From Moorena sp. SIO3I8 (GTDB lineage: Bacteria > Cyanobacteriota > Cyanobacteriia > Cyanobacteriales > Coleofasciculaceae), in assembly GCF_010692325.1 (NCBI RefSeq), contig NZ_JAAHHW010000028.1:1-64000 (forward strand): a stretch of DNA of 64,000 nucleotides, read 5' to 3'. Numbering within the stretch: position 1 is the stretch's first letter; every line of letters begins with the position of its first letter. Under the pieces are notes generated by a model that worked only from the letters and a program-made list of their open reading frames with translations, did not search any database and had not been told where the DNA came from. Both the position numbers and the translations under genes were made by a program. Of this stretch, positions 52,059-61,732 are shown piece by piece.

Positions 52059-53195
52059 TCAATCTTTAATTTTCACCAAACTACGGTCAATATCCTTGAC
52101 CTTAGTACAGCCACTCAACGCCATCGCTATATCCAATTCATCCCGTAACAATTGCAAGACATGGCGTACTCCCGCAACTCCTGCTACAGCTAATCCCCAT
52201 AATACCGGACGACCTACCAACACCGCTGATGCACCCAAGGCTAAAGCTTTGAGCACATCAGTTCCTCGACGGATACCCCCATCGATTAATACTGGTAGAT
52301 GATTTCCCACGGCTGCGACCACTTCGGGTAAGGCATCGATGGATGCGATCGCACTATCCAGTTGCCGACCCCCATGATTCGATACAATGATTCCTTTTGC
52401 TCCATGGTCCAATGCCTTGAGAGCATCATCTCCTCGCAAAATGCCTTTGACCAACACCGGTAGAGTAGTGATCGATTGTAACCATTCCAGATCCCGCCAG
52501 GTCAGTGTTGGATCAATTTGCTGGGCAAAATAGCTCAATAAACCCGATTCTCCTGCAGTTTTGGGAATTTCCAGACCGGTCATTGTCGCTAAATTAGCCA
52601 GTTCCATCCCTACCGGTAGAGTAAATTGATTGCGTCGATCCCTTTCTCGACACCCCAACACTGGTGCATCTACGGTCAGACAAAGGGCACTAAAACCAGC
52701 TGCCTCCGCCCGTTCCACCAGTCTACGGGTGAGAGTGCGATCGCGATGGACATACAGCTGAAACCATGAGGGATTTTGGATATCGGTCTGTTCCCCCTCT
52801 GCCTTTTTGCCTTTCTCCTGTTGTCGATGTTTCCCAGCTAGCGCTACAGCTTCTAACGGTTTGGTGGACATCGTACTCAACACCATGATTGCCCCTACCT
52901 CAGCAGCAGCCCTTGCTGTTGCCAATTCACCCTCTGGATTGGCCAGACACTGGAATGCCATCGGAGCAACCAGAATCGGTATGGGCAGAGACTGATCTAG
53001 GATTTGTGTGCTTAAATCTCGTTGACTAACATCCACCAACATCCGAGGACGGAGTTTTATCTGTTCAAACGCTGCACGATTGTCTCGCAGTGTTACTTCA
53101 TCCCAAGCACCACTAGCGTAATAATCCAGTGCCATGGGAGATAGATACTGCGGCGCTAGGGCTTCGTATTCAAATAGATTAATGGGTTGATTCAA
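52059..53195 (-). CDS. FMN-dependent alpha-hydroxy-acid oxidase/dehydrogenase, intact copy
   Basis: The 378-residue enzyme has the (S)-alpha-hydroxy-acid oxidase sequence: NLFEYEALAPQYLSPMALDYYASGAWDE, then RPRMLVDVSQRDLSTQIL, SWFQLYVHRDR, CLTVDAPVLGCRERDRRNQF, VLVKGILRGDDA, the catalytic His in [13 protein letters not shown], and [14 protein letters not shown]. Members include glycolate oxidase and L-lactate oxidase; in cyanobacteria lactate oxidase activity is common, but the substrate cannot be set from sequence alone. Its 3' end and flanking DNA occur twice more upstream (48208-48525 and 49616-49939). Confidence 0.9.
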   Translation of the reverse strand: MNQPINLFEYEALAPQYLSPMALDYYASGAWDEVTLRDNRAAFEQIKLRPRMLVDVSQRDLSTQILDQSLPIPILVAPMAFQCLANPEGELATARAAAEVGAIMVLSTMSTKPLEAVALAGKHRQQEKGKKAEGEQTDIQNPSWFQLYVHRDRTLTRRLVERAEAAGFSALCLTVDAPVLGCRERDRRNQFTLPVGMELANLATMTGLEIPKTAGESGLLSYFAQQIDPTLTWRDLEWLQSITTLPVLVKGILRGDDALKALDHGAKGIIVSNHGGRQLDSAIASIDALPEVVAAVGNHLPVLIDGGIRRGTDVLKALALGASAVLVGRPVLWGLAVAGVAGVRHVLQLLRDELDIAMALSGCTKVKDIDRSLVKIKD

Positions 53196-53533
53196 GGTTT
53201 AAGGTTGGTTGAAGGTTGAAGGTTGGAGGTTGGTTGAAGGTTGGAGGTTGGTTGAAGGTTGGAGGTTGGAGGTTGGAGGTTGGTTGAAGGTTGAAGGTTG
53301 GTTGAAGGTTGGAGGTTGGTTGAAGGTTGGAGGTTGGTTGAAGGTTGAAGGTTGAATTCTAAATTCTTAATTCTAAATTCTTAATTCAAAAGGGTAGGTT
53401 GACATCTGGCACCCTTGTCAGTAATGCACCTGACCGGCTGTGGGATTAATTTTACAGGCTTTTAGCTCAAGTCCACAAGACAATAAATAAAAATTGCTAT
53501 AATTTTTATTTGATGCCCAGTTTGAGGTAAACC
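53196..53533. repeat. Minisatellite (GGTTGAAGGTTGGA)n
   Basis: The region 53196-53355 is built from GGTTGAAGGTTGGAGGTTGGTTGAA-type units of seven and fourteen bases. The rest of the gap to 53533 contains AATTCTAAATTCTTAATT repeats and the promoter of the ATP-grasp gene. Confidence 0.85.
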
Positions 53534-54436
53534 TTGAAAACTGTTGCTGTCTTTTTTGATGAAGCTGGCACCTTTGCCTACCCATTTACTAAAAAAAAGT
53601 ATATACGACACATTGCCCAACTTGGTGAAGCAATAGAAGCCTGTGGTGCCAATTTTCGTGTTGTTCGTCACCAATCTTCCTATCTAGGGTCAGGACAATT
53701 TTACCAGAGTTGGGAATTACGAGATGGAGAAGTGATAGAAACCGGTCCTGTCAAAGCTGATGTCATTTTCGATAAAGGATTGTTTAGCTCTGATGGAACT
53801 ATCCCAGTTCTTAACTGTCAGGAAATTAACGAAATTTGCACCAACAAATATAAAACCTTTCAGCTGTTCAGTGACTATTCTCCCCAAACCTATCTTGTTA
53901 ACAGCCAAGATGAGTTTTTTGATGCACTAAGTATTATACCAGGGCAATATAAAGTTGTCAAGCCAGTAGATGGTCTTGAAGCTAGAAATGTCCACATTGG
54001 AGACGATGAGTTCTTAAAGAAGCAGGATTGCCCCTATCCCTTCTTAGTGCAAGAGTTTCTCGATTCACGCTCAGGTATACCCGGTATTGTCAATGGTGTT
54101 CATGACTTTCGTGTAGCACTCCTCAACGGGGAAATTATTCACTCTATAGTACGTACTCCAGCTTCAGGAAAATTAGTAGCATCCGTGACTGAAGGAGGCG
54201 AGATGCGTGTTGTAGAAATAGAGCTTATCCCTAGCAGTGTCTTAGATCTAGTCGAACAAATTGAAAAACATATGGTACAGTACGGTAACCGGTTTTATGG
54301 CATTGATCTTGCCCTAGTTAACGGTCAACCGAAAATCATCGAGCTTAATTCTCGTGTTAGCATTTGGGACAATCAACAACATGAAGTATTCGCTAGCACG
54401 AAGAGGAAACTTGCCGAAGTTTTGGTATCACTTTGA
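53534..54436 (+). CDS. ATP-grasp enzyme
   Basis: The 300-residue protein shows the ATP-grasp pattern: KPVDGLEARNVHIGDDEF (the Lys and flexible loop), PYPFLVQEFLDSRSG (the EF-type adenine region), FRVALLNGEIIHSIVRTPASGKLVASVTEGG, and GIDLALVNGQPKIIELNSRVS, where the acidic and Asn residues bind magnesium. Such enzymes ligate a carboxylate to an amine. The substrate is unknown. The next gene on the same strand (284 bases on) is a PLP decarboxylase, which could provide an amine. The start is a TTG preceded by GAGGTAAA. Confidence 0.82.
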   Translation: MKTVAVFFDEAGTFAYPFTKKKYIRHIAQLGEAIEACGANFRVVRHQSSYLGSGQFYQSWELRDGEVIETGPVKADVIFDKGLFSSDGTIPVLNCQEINEICTNKYKTFQLFSDYSPQTYLVNSQDEFFDALSIIPGQYKVVKPVDGLEARNVHIGDDEFLKKQDCPYPFLVQEFLDSRSGIPGIVNGVHDFRVALLNGEIIHSIVRTPASGKLVASVTEGGEMRVVEIELIPSSVLDLVEQIEKHMVQYGNRFYGIDLALVNGQPKIIELNSRVSIWDNQQHEVFASTKRKLAEVLVSL

Positions 54437-54720
54437 TACTTGGGTAGGGTGCGTTAGGGACGGGCGATCCCTCATTTTCTCGGTAGCCATTGTTCGGATA
54501 GTCCGTCCCGTAACGCACCACTAGCTCAAACAGCAAAAATGAGATGCACCCGTTAGGGACGGGCGATCCCTCATTTTATGCTTCGTCGTCACCGTTGGGA
54601 CAGCACGCCCGAAAATTGTAACGGGCAAGATGCCCATTCCACCCACCGGGTCAAACAGCTTTTAGGATATGCACCCTTATCAATTCCACCAAATATCTGA
54701 ATTATACCAAATAATAAATT
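54437..54720. repeat. Dispersed repeat, copy 2
   Basis: The gap contains GGTGCGTTAGGGACGGGCGATCC twice in related form, TCCGTCCCGTAACGCACC, AAAATGAGATGCACCC and CCACCGGGTCAAACAGC. In reverse complement this matches 44688-44900. No gene is present. Confidence 0.75.
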
Positions 54721-56133
54721 ATGATCGAGTTTGAAAAAATCATCAATTTAACTGTTGATAAACTCCTTAACTATTTGCAGGAAAATCAAAATACTGACAC
54801 CAAGGTAATAGATTATAAAAACCCTCAAACCCTTAAGGAAAAACTCGATTTAAGCTTACCAGAAAACGGAGTTCCCTTAGCCAAATTAATTCCGATTATT
54901 GAATCGTACCTCGACCACAGCGTGCGGACTAGTAGCCACAAATTTTTCAACCAGCTTTGGGGTGGATTTGAGATAACTGGATTATTAGCAGAAATGGTAA
55001 CTAGTACTGCTAATACTTCTATGTATACCTATGAAGTTGCTCCAGTAGCCACCCTGATCGAGATTAAATTGATTGAGGCTCTCAACGACTTGATCGGCTT
55101 TCCTCAAGGTGAGGGGTTGATGGTTACAGGAGGGAGTAATGCTAATCTGGTCGCCATGCTTTGTGCGCGACACAAACTCCTACCCGAAGCCAAAAACAAG
55201 GGATTGGGAAATCACCAGCTAGTAGCATTCATATCCGATCAGGCTCACTATTCCTTTTTCAAAGCAGCAAATTTGTTGGGCATGGGCATAGACAATGTAG
55301 TCAAAGTCAAATCCGATCATGAGCAGCGCATGTGCCCGCAACAATTAGACGCTGCTATTCAACAAAGCCTAAGGGAAGGAAAAACACCTTTCTTTGTTAC
55401 AGCTACTGCGGGCACTACCGTTGCCGGTGCATTCGATCCGTTGCCCTCAATTGCAGAAATTACCAGCAAATATGGACTCTGGCTACATGTGGATGGGTCT
55501 TGGGGTGCTCCGGTTTTGTTCAGCAACCAGCACAAGCATCTGTTGGAAGGTAGCTCCTTAGCAGATTCTTTTACTTGGGATGCTCACAAACTCATGGGGG
55601 TGCCCTTGATTTGTTCAGCTATTCTGGTTAAACAACCAGGGACTTTATTGGAAGCTTGTTCTAGTCAAGGTACTCACTATATCTTCCACGATGACGAAGA
55701 TAGTGCTTATAATCTGGGAACTATGTCCTTGCAGTGTGGGCGGAAAGTAGATGCTCTTAAGCTGTGGCTAGCCTGGAAATACTACGGCCAAAATGGTTAT
55801 GAAGCAAGAGTTGACCGCTTATTTGAACTCGCCAGCTACGCGGCAGACTATATTCGCAATTGTGATAATTTAGAATTGATAGTTCAACCAACATTTTTGA
55901 ATATCTGTTTTCGCTATAATCCCAGGGATAACAGTCTGTCTAATCATGGTTTAGATCAGCTGAATCTGGAGATACGTGATCAATTAATGCGCTCCGGTCA
56001 AGCATTAGTCAATTACTCTAACTATCAAGAACAGATTGTAATTCGCTTCATTCTCAGCAATCCAGATATTAACGAAGCAGATCTAGATAGCTTTTTTGCT
56101 AACTTTATCAAAATTGGTAATAGTTTATTATAG
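54721..56133 (+). CDS. PLP-dependent group II decarboxylase (glutamate / cysteine-sulfinate type)
   Basis: The 470-residue enzyme has the animal-GAD/CSAD-like build: SSHKFFNQLWGGFEITGLLAEMVTSTANTSMYTYEVAPVATLIE, MVTGGSNANLVAMLCAR, FVTATAGTTVAGAFDPLPSIAEI, the cofactor Asp in LWLHVDGSWGAPVL, the PLP Lys in SFTWDAHKLMGVPLICS, and LGTMSLQCGRKVDALKLWLAWKYYG. The substrate could be glutamate, cysteine sulfinate or aspartate. A cysteine dioxygenase-like gene 4.3 kb downstream favours the sulfur substrate, without proof. It is probably co-expressed with the ATP-grasp gene. Confidence 0.88.
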   Translation: MIEFEKIINLTVDKLLNYLQENQNTDTKVIDYKNPQTLKEKLDLSLPENGVPLAKLIPIIESYLDHSVRTSSHKFFNQLWGGFEITGLLAEMVTSTANTSMYTYEVAPVATLIEIKLIEALNDLIGFPQGEGLMVTGGSNANLVAMLCARHKLLPEAKNKGLGNHQLVAFISDQAHYSFFKAANLLGMGIDNVVKVKSDHEQRMCPQQLDAAIQQSLREGKTPFFVTATAGTTVAGAFDPLPSIAEITSKYGLWLHVDGSWGAPVLFSNQHKHLLEGSSLADSFTWDAHKLMGVPLICSAILVKQPGTLLEACSSQGTHYIFHDDEDSAYNLGTMSLQCGRKVDALKLWLAWKYYGQNGYEARVDRLFELASYAADYIRNCDNLELIVQPTFLNICFRYNPRDNSLSNHGLDQLNLEIRDQLMRSGQALVNYSNYQEQIVIRFILSNPDINEADLDSFFANFIKIGNSLL

Positions 56134-56750
56134 GGTTTATTGCATTTATTAGGTACGCTTATAAACTTCAAAGTCCCCCTTGATAAGGGGGATTTAGGGG
56201 GATCGCTTTGCACCTCATGGGAGAGATAATTGCTATATAGGGTAGTCGTTTCAGCCGATTCACATTAATAGTTGAGAATAACAGGTACCGAAAAGCCATG
56301 AAAACAAAAATAAAAAGCTGACGAATCTATGAACGAACGCCAGCCTCTAAATTGTAAAGGTGTAAAAATTAGGTAGAGAATGGGAAAGATAAAATGTCTT
56401 ATCTCATCCTGCTGTCTTGTTTAAACAAACATTAGTCTAAACAAACATTGGAATCTGTGTGACTAAACTACTGAATACCAAGATAGTACTCCAGATAAGG
56501 CGGCGATAAAGATCCATTAACTTGGCTATCCTGACGACCTGGTTACTAAACGGTTAATAGTAATAGCTAAAAATTAAGGTAACAGTAAGTTTTGGTTAAA
56601 AATAAATTATCGAAGATGTTTGCCCAAGACAATTCGGTGTAGGGCAAAATTAAGGATTAAGGATGTTCCCCTGATAGCTTTACCGTCGGGTAGGATGAAT
56701 TATTAATTATCAAGGATGAAGGGTGAAGGGTTCATCCTTCATCCTTCAGA
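56134..56750. other. Intergenic region, no gene
   Basis: It begins with a dispersed repeat (TCAAAGTCCCCCTTGATAAGGGGGA at 56168-56192). Further on are AAACAAACATT duplications and a GGATGAAGGGTGAAGGGTTCATCCTTCATCC hairpin near 56713-56744, which could terminate the minus-strand gene that follows. Confidence 0.5.
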
Positions 56751-57428
56751 TTAGCGATTGTCAAGGTTAAGGACTAAATCAGACTTCAAGGTTACATCTA
56801 AATCTGTGTCAGGGTCGATGACAAATACTTCTACGTCTTCCTGACCTCCTGCAAGAAGAAGTTCTGTAACCAAACCGAGTCCAGCACCAGCTAAAACTTC
56901 CCAAAATTCAAGCTTACCAAAGATTTCAGAAAGTACAGCCCCGGCAGCTGCACCAATAGCAGCACCTTTGAGCAAATCGGGATCAGTGTTTTTGGTAATA
57001 GTTTCAGTTTTGGTGACAACCTCGGAGGTGGCATCAAGGGATAAGGATTGATCACTATCCCTGAGAATCAACTTTTCGGCGACAAACTGAGAACCTCCTT
57101 GAACTGGACGCACTTCACCTTCAATCTCACTACCTGCTGGAATTAGGAGGGTTCCTGAAAAGGAGACTACATCTCTAGCTACTATCACCGTTATCGGTAG
57201 AGTTTCATTACGAGTGACAATAACTCTCTTGGCGTCGTCGGATTCAACTGGTATTAAAGTCCCAGCAGGAATGATGACTTGGGTAAATTGAGCCAACTGT
57301 GGCTCGATGTAGAATCTAGACTGGGCATTAGCTCCAGTAGCTATCAACATTGGTAACGCCACAGTTGAAGTGATCCCCAATGCGGTGAGTAGAGCGATTC
57401 TGGACTGCCAACGATGGGAAATAAACAT
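56751..57428 (-). CDS. Exported protein of unknown function (TrbI/VirB10-like beta region)
   Basis: The start ATG 57428 is followed by a signal peptide (SRIALLTALGITSTVALPMLIATGANA). The mature part has FTQVIIPAGTLIPVESDDAKRVIVTRNETLPITVIVARDVVSFSGTLLIPAGSEIEGEVRPVQGGSQFVAEKLILRDS, which recalls the PAGT...IPAGS beta pattern of VirB10/TrbI-type proteins. A Gly/Ala-rich segment (KGAAIGAAAGAVLSEIFGKL) may insert into membranes. No secretion gene is nearby, so this is a lone envelope protein. Confidence 0.6.
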   Translation of the reverse strand: MFISHRWQSRIALLTALGITSTVALPMLIATGANAQSRFYIEPQLAQFTQVIIPAGTLIPVESDDAKRVIVTRNETLPITVIVARDVVSFSGTLLIPAGSEIEGEVRPVQGGSQFVAEKLILRDSDQSLSLDATSEVVTKTETITKNTDPDLLKGAAIGAAAGAVLSEIFGKLEFWEVLAGAGLGLVTELLLAGGQEDVEVFVIDPDTDLDVTLKSDLVLNLDNR

Positions 57429-57801
57429 TAAATATATCTTCCTTGAGGATGAGTAGAAGCGATTAATTAGACTAAAAAGAGCATAGTTATGTTTCCCAAG
57501 GTGATCATTAATTATGTGATCATCAAAGCAAGCGTACGCTAATTGATCAAAATTCTGACCAGGATACCCCACCTACACCCACCCGACCTTTAAAGCTGCT
57601 TGTCACCCCATCACCCCATCACCCCCATCTTCTGCTCCCGGAGCGTTCGCGTAGCGTAGCCCTTCGGGCTAATCGCATCATGTCTGTTTTAGAAGCTAAT
57701 TTAAAACCTAAAATCTGTAGGATTGAGGTAAGATCAGGTTTTTGAGCCCCATAGAACTAGAATTAGGTCTGGGACTGCTAGAGCCACTGGGAGGTTTCAC
57801 C
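57429..57801. other. Promoter region with repeat units
   Basis: The divergent gap contains CACCCCATCACCCCATCACCCC (57604-57625) and a GAGCGTTCGCGTAGCGTAGCCCTTCGGGC palindromic repeat (57641-57669). The latter belongs to the family inserted in iscB and Uma2 genes. Confidence 0.55.
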
Positions 57802-59001
57802 ATGAGTCTAGGCACATGGATTGGTCTACTTGCCTTTATCCTTTCGTTATACATCCTGTGGCAAATCCGTAAAGTACTGCTGCTGATATTTACTGCTGTG
57901 GTACTTGCCAATGCCTTAAATATCTTGGTGGAAAAATTCCGCCGGGTTGGCATCAAACGGCTTTTTGCTGTGCTGCTGTCAATTCTTCTGATGGTTGCTC
58001 TAACGGTAGGGTTTTACTGGCTAATTGTTCCACCGTTTGCCGACCAAGTGCTAGAGCTGATTGATCAGGTTCCTAGGGGTATAGAAAAATTAGGTCAGTG
58101 GTTGGATGTGTTGTCAGCGCGTCTTCCCCCAGATCTGATTACTTTCCCCGAGATCCAATTAGATTTAGATCAGCTAATTCAACAGCTACAACCGTTACTT
58201 AATCAGTTATTGGGTGGTGGATTCTCCATTGCCTTTAACTCTTTGGCTGTCGTAGCCCAAGTTTTGCTGGTATTAGTTTTGACTATAATGCTACTGGCTG
58301 ACCCCAAGGCTTATCGTCAAAGCTTTATCCGACTTTTCCCATCTTTCTATCGCCGTCGAGTTGATCAAATTTTGACTCTATGTGATCACTCTTTACGGGG
58401 GTGGTTAGTAGGCATTCTCGTTAACATTGCTGCCATTTCTGGCTTAAGTTTTGTGGGTTTGGTCATCCTACAAGTGGAACTGGCACTGGCACAGGCGGCT
58501 TTGGCAGGTATCTTGACATTTATCCCCAATATTGGCCCTGGATTGAGTGTAGTCCCACCAATTGCGATCGCTCTACTAGATGCACCCTGGAAAGCGATCG
58601 CTGTTTTAATTCTCTACATCATTATTCAGCAGGTGGAAAGTAATTTGCTAACTCCCCTGGTCATGAAGCAACAGGTATCCCTGCTACCAGCAGTAACCCT
58701 TTTGGCTCAGGTATTTTTCGCGACATTCTTTGGTTTTTTAGGTTTACTGTTAGCTTTACCATTAACCGTAGTTGCTCAGGTTTGGCTAAAAGAAGTTTTA
58801 ATTAAAGATATCCTCGATCAATGGAAAACTAGTCCGATATCAATCAGAGATACCCAGACCTCTACAGAAACCGTTGCGATCGCATCACCAAATCCTGATT
58901 TAGCCAGCCCAACTACATCAAAGGATTCCCAGGATAGCACTGAATCGGACAATCACCCCAAATCCGACAAATCATATCAAATCGAGAAGGAGGAAGAGTA
59001 A
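57802..59001 (+). CDS. AI-2E family transporter (PerM-like)
   Basis: The ATG at 57802 has GGGAGG nine bases upstream, better than the TTG at 57742. The protein is about 400 residues with seven or eight membrane segments, including WIGLLAFILSLYILWQIRK, FAVLLSILLMVALTVGFYWLIVPPFADQV, and the typical late motif LAGILTFIPNIGPGLSVVPPIAIALLDAPWKA and QQVESNLLTPLVMKQQVSLLP. Family members export solutes or signalling molecules such as AI-2, but most are untested. The C-terminal 60 residues are polar and low complexity. It is likely a single gene. Confidence 0.92.
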   Translation: MSLGTWIGLLAFILSLYILWQIRKVLLLIFTAVVLANALNILVEKFRRVGIKRLFAVLLSILLMVALTVGFYWLIVPPFADQVLELIDQVPRGIEKLGQWLDVLSARLPPDLITFPEIQLDLDQLIQQLQPLLNQLLGGGFSIAFNSLAVVAQVLLVLVLTIMLLADPKAYRQSFIRLFPSFYRRRVDQILTLCDHSLRGWLVGILVNIAAISGLSFVGLVILQVELALAQAALAGILTFIPNIGPGLSVVPPIAIALLDAPWKAIAVLILYIIIQQVESNLLTPLVMKQQVSLLPAVTLLAQVFFATFFGFLGLLLALPLTVVAQVWLKEVLIKDILDQWKTSPISIRDTQTSTETVAIASPNPDLASPTTSKDSQDSTESDNHPKSDKSYQIEKEEE

Positions 59002-59142
59002 GCCTTCATAAGCCTTGAGCCGTTACAATCCAAGCTATGGATTTTCACAACTGCCTATGATCACGCTCCCCTGACGGAGGTGAGCTAGGATACCACTGGC
59101 AAGTGATATTTTGGAAAACCTTTCTCCCCATTCCCAATCCCT

Positions 59143-60342
59143 ATGCGAACCATTGCTCAAATTAATGACAAAATCGAGGGTAACTGTGCCGTAGTGTGGA
59201 CAGTCGAAGAATTAAAAGCACGGGTGGCAGACATCGGTGTCACTCAGGCAGCGAAAGAAGTAGACATCATTACTACCGGTACCTTTGAGCAGATGGAGTC
59301 TTCCGGAGCAATCATGAATTTGGGACATACTGACCCACCCGTGAAAATACGGAAATGTTGGTTAGATGGAGTTCCAGCTTACACTGGCTTCGGAGCAGTG
59401 GATTTGTTTTTGGGAGCAACTCAAGTTGTTGACTACCCAGATAACCGTGAGATTCCAGATATGGACGAACAGAGGCAAAGGGGTGGTGGTGATGTCATTG
59501 AAGACCTGATTGCTGGGAAACCCGTCCACCTGCAAGCCCTCGGACAGGTGACAGATTGTTATCCTAGAGGCTCCTTTGAGACCACGATCACTAAGGATAG
59601 GATTAATCAGTTTTATTTATTCAATCCCCGCAATCTGTATCAAAACTTCATTGTAGGGGTGAATGGAGGCGATCGCCCCTTGTATACTTATCTGGGTTTG
59701 TTGCAGCCCAAACTCTCCAATGCAGTTTACTCTAACCCAGGAGCAATCTCACCCCTAATCAATGATCCGGAACTGAAGCTAGTGGGTATTGGCACGCGGA
59801 TTTTTATGGGTGGAGGGATTGGCTATATTGCTTGGGAAGGGACCCAACACTTCCCACTGCAAAAACGCCTTCCCAATCAAACACCCATAGGACCAGCAGC
59901 AACTCTAGCTTTAATTGGAGATGCCAAGCAAATGAATCCCAAATGGGTACGGGGTTGTTACTTTAAAAATTATGGCCCCTCTCTGATGCTAGGTGTGGGC
60001 GTACCAATGCCAGTACTGAATGAAGAAGTAGTGCAACGTTGTGCTGTACAAGATCAAGACATTGTTGCACCAGTGGTAGATTTTGCCATTCCTAGACGGG
60101 TGCGTCCAACCTTTGGGTTAGTCAGCTACGCTCAGCTGAAGTCTGGTCGGATCACTATTGATGGTAAATTAGTACGTGTAGCTCCTCTTGCTAGTATTTT
60201 CCTCTCCCGCCAAGTTGCTATAGAACTAAAGCAATGGATTGAGAGTGGCAAATTTACCCTAACTGAACCAGTAGCACCAATTCCAATGGACCGCTCATTT
60301 CTACCTCAAGACCTATGGGGTTCTCAAATTAGTTTGGATTGA
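59143..60342 (+). CDS. Homocysteine biosynthesis protein (DUF39/HcyBio)
   Basis: The 399-residue protein has the DUF39 sequence throughout: KAKE..VDIITTGTFEQMESSGAIMNLGHTDPPVKIRKCWLDGVPAYTGFGAVDLFLGATQV, GGGDVIEDLIAGKPVHLQALGQVTDCYPR, GIGTRIFMGGGIGYIAWEGTQH, and DFAIPRRVRPTFGLVSYAQLKSG. Family members are linked to turning aspartate semialdehyde and sulfide into homocysteine. It would supply methionine sulfur. The cysteine dioxygenase-like gene lies head-to-tail just after it on the other strand. Confidence 0.92.
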   Translation: MRTIAQINDKIEGNCAVVWTVEELKARVADIGVTQAAKEVDIITTGTFEQMESSGAIMNLGHTDPPVKIRKCWLDGVPAYTGFGAVDLFLGATQVVDYPDNREIPDMDEQRQRGGGDVIEDLIAGKPVHLQALGQVTDCYPRGSFETTITKDRINQFYLFNPRNLYQNFIVGVNGGDRPLYTYLGLLQPKLSNAVYSNPGAISPLINDPELKLVGIGTRIFMGGGIGYIAWEGTQHFPLQKRLPNQTPIGPAATLALIGDAKQMNPKWVRGCYFKNYGPSLMLGVGVPMPVLNEEVVQRCAVQDQDIVAPVVDFAIPRRVRPTFGLVSYAQLKSGRITIDGKLVRVAPLASIFLSRQVAIELKQWIESGKFTLTEPVAPIPMDRSFLPQDLWGSQISLD

Positions 60343-60432
60343 TTTAGTCATTGGTCATTTTAAAATTAAAAACTGAAAATTGAAAAGTAATAATTAGCAA
60401 TTATCAATTAGCAATTACCAATTATCTTTAGC

Positions 60433-61188
60433 TTACTTGAGCTGTGACATTTGCTCGTCTAACACAGCTAATTTTGAGCGCAGTAGAGGATTGTCCTGTA
60501 CTGCAAGGATTCGACAAATGCGATCGCGCATTTTTTCGTGGTGCCTGAGCATGGTGTCAGCGTCTGCTTGTAAGCCGTAGTGGCGCTCTTTAATTTGTGT
60601 CTCTGGCAAGCAGAAGAATACCCCTCCATCAGTTCGTTGAATACTGCCTTCAAGCAGGTCAAATATTCGTGCGTTGCTAGTGATGGAGCCCTTGGGGTTT
60701 TGGCACCCGTATACATGAAGGCTAAAAAAGCAGGATTCTCCGGGGTTGCCCATCTGGTGAATCATATCGTCAGCTACCGCCTTTACCTCTTCTGACCTAA
60801 AGTCCAACCGCTTCAGGGTTTGTAGCACTCCATCTGTTAAGGTATACACGTAGTGTTCCGCCTCGCCAAAGCACTGTACTGCTCCCCATTGGGCTACGCC
60901 GTGGTCATGAATCGTGCTGTAGTCTCCTGGAGCCCAAGACATCACCATAATTTCAAAGGAATCGCACTCGTACAGTAGCTTTCGACCGTAGCTTTCGGTG
61001 ATGGGATGATCAAAGTCAGCCCATCTAATCAAGTCTTCCGGTGAGATGCGTGCATCCAAAATGCACTGACGAGCAATTTTCGGTACCAATACCGACTGAC
61101 TTTCGATATTACTAATTAAGCGCTGGATACTCTCGGGAAGACTTTGGTCGGATACAGAAGTCGAGTTTGCCTGAATAATCTGAATCAT
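60433..61188 (-). CDS. Cysteine dioxygenase-like cupin
   Basis: The 251-residue protein is a cupin with the CDO pattern: FEIMVMSWAPGDYSTIHDHGVAQWGAVQCFGEAEHYVYTL, where HxH in the IHDHG loop and a later His (FSLHVYGC) would bind iron. CDO turns cysteine into cysteine sulfinate. The N-terminal part (about 1-80) is helical. The nearby PLP decarboxylase (54721-56133) could use that product to make hypotaurine. It lies downstream of the DUF39 gene in convergent orientation. Confidence 0.85.
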   Translation of the reverse strand: MIQIIQANSTSVSDQSLPESIQRLISNIESQSVLVPKIARQCILDARISPEDLIRWADFDHPITESYGRKLLYECDSFEIMVMSWAPGDYSTIHDHGVAQWGAVQCFGEAEHYVYTLTDGVLQTLKRLDFRSEEVKAVADDMIHQMGNPGESCFFSLHVYGCQNPKGSITSNARIFDLLEGSIQRTDGGVFFCLPETQIKERHYGLQADADTMLRHHEKMRDRICRILAVQDNPLLRSKLAVLDEQMSQLK

Positions 61189-61732
61189 TTTTCCATCCTC
61201 TAATTTTTGAAAAAACTTGATTCCTATGAAAATGGAGACTTAAAAATTGAAAATTGACAAAATCGGATTAACCATCCTAGAATGGATTAACCGAACTTGA
61301 TAGTATTACTAGGTGAAGAAATGGTGTTAGGGTAATGGTGTTAGAGTTTACTATTCAAAGCCTAATCCCTAATACTTAATCCCTCATGCCTAGATTTACC
61401 TAACTAATAATTACTCACTGGTTGACTTTACTGTATAAACCTTAAAGCTCTAGGCTGAGAGAAAGCTGATAAATTCCTCACTATCCTCTGAAAAAGATTG
61501 AGAAATATCTCAGCTTATTTTTATTTAGGACACATGATGATTATTCCTCATATCATCAAAGATTTCTTCAAGCTATAGCAAGCCCCATTGAAACGAGAAA
61601 GAAATCCCTGCACCTCTTCGACCTCCTTCCCATCTTCCCATCTCCCCACATCTTCCCATCTTCCCATCCGTTAAATCCGCTCGAACTATCGGTTGCAAGC
61701 TCCTCCCATGTTCAAAAATAAAACACAGAGTG
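61189..61732. other. Intergenic region with a pyrimidine tract
   Basis: The tract 61625-61667 has repeated TTCCCATC units. Further frames here (61573-61833) overlap the next gene out of frame and have no recognisable product. I saw nothing else. Confidence 0.5.

Noticed and set aside
48245-52302. Three similar 68-86 residue plus-strand frames ([12 protein letters not shown]...)
   Set aside because: They are antisense to the three oxidase copies and are alike only because those copies are duplicated.
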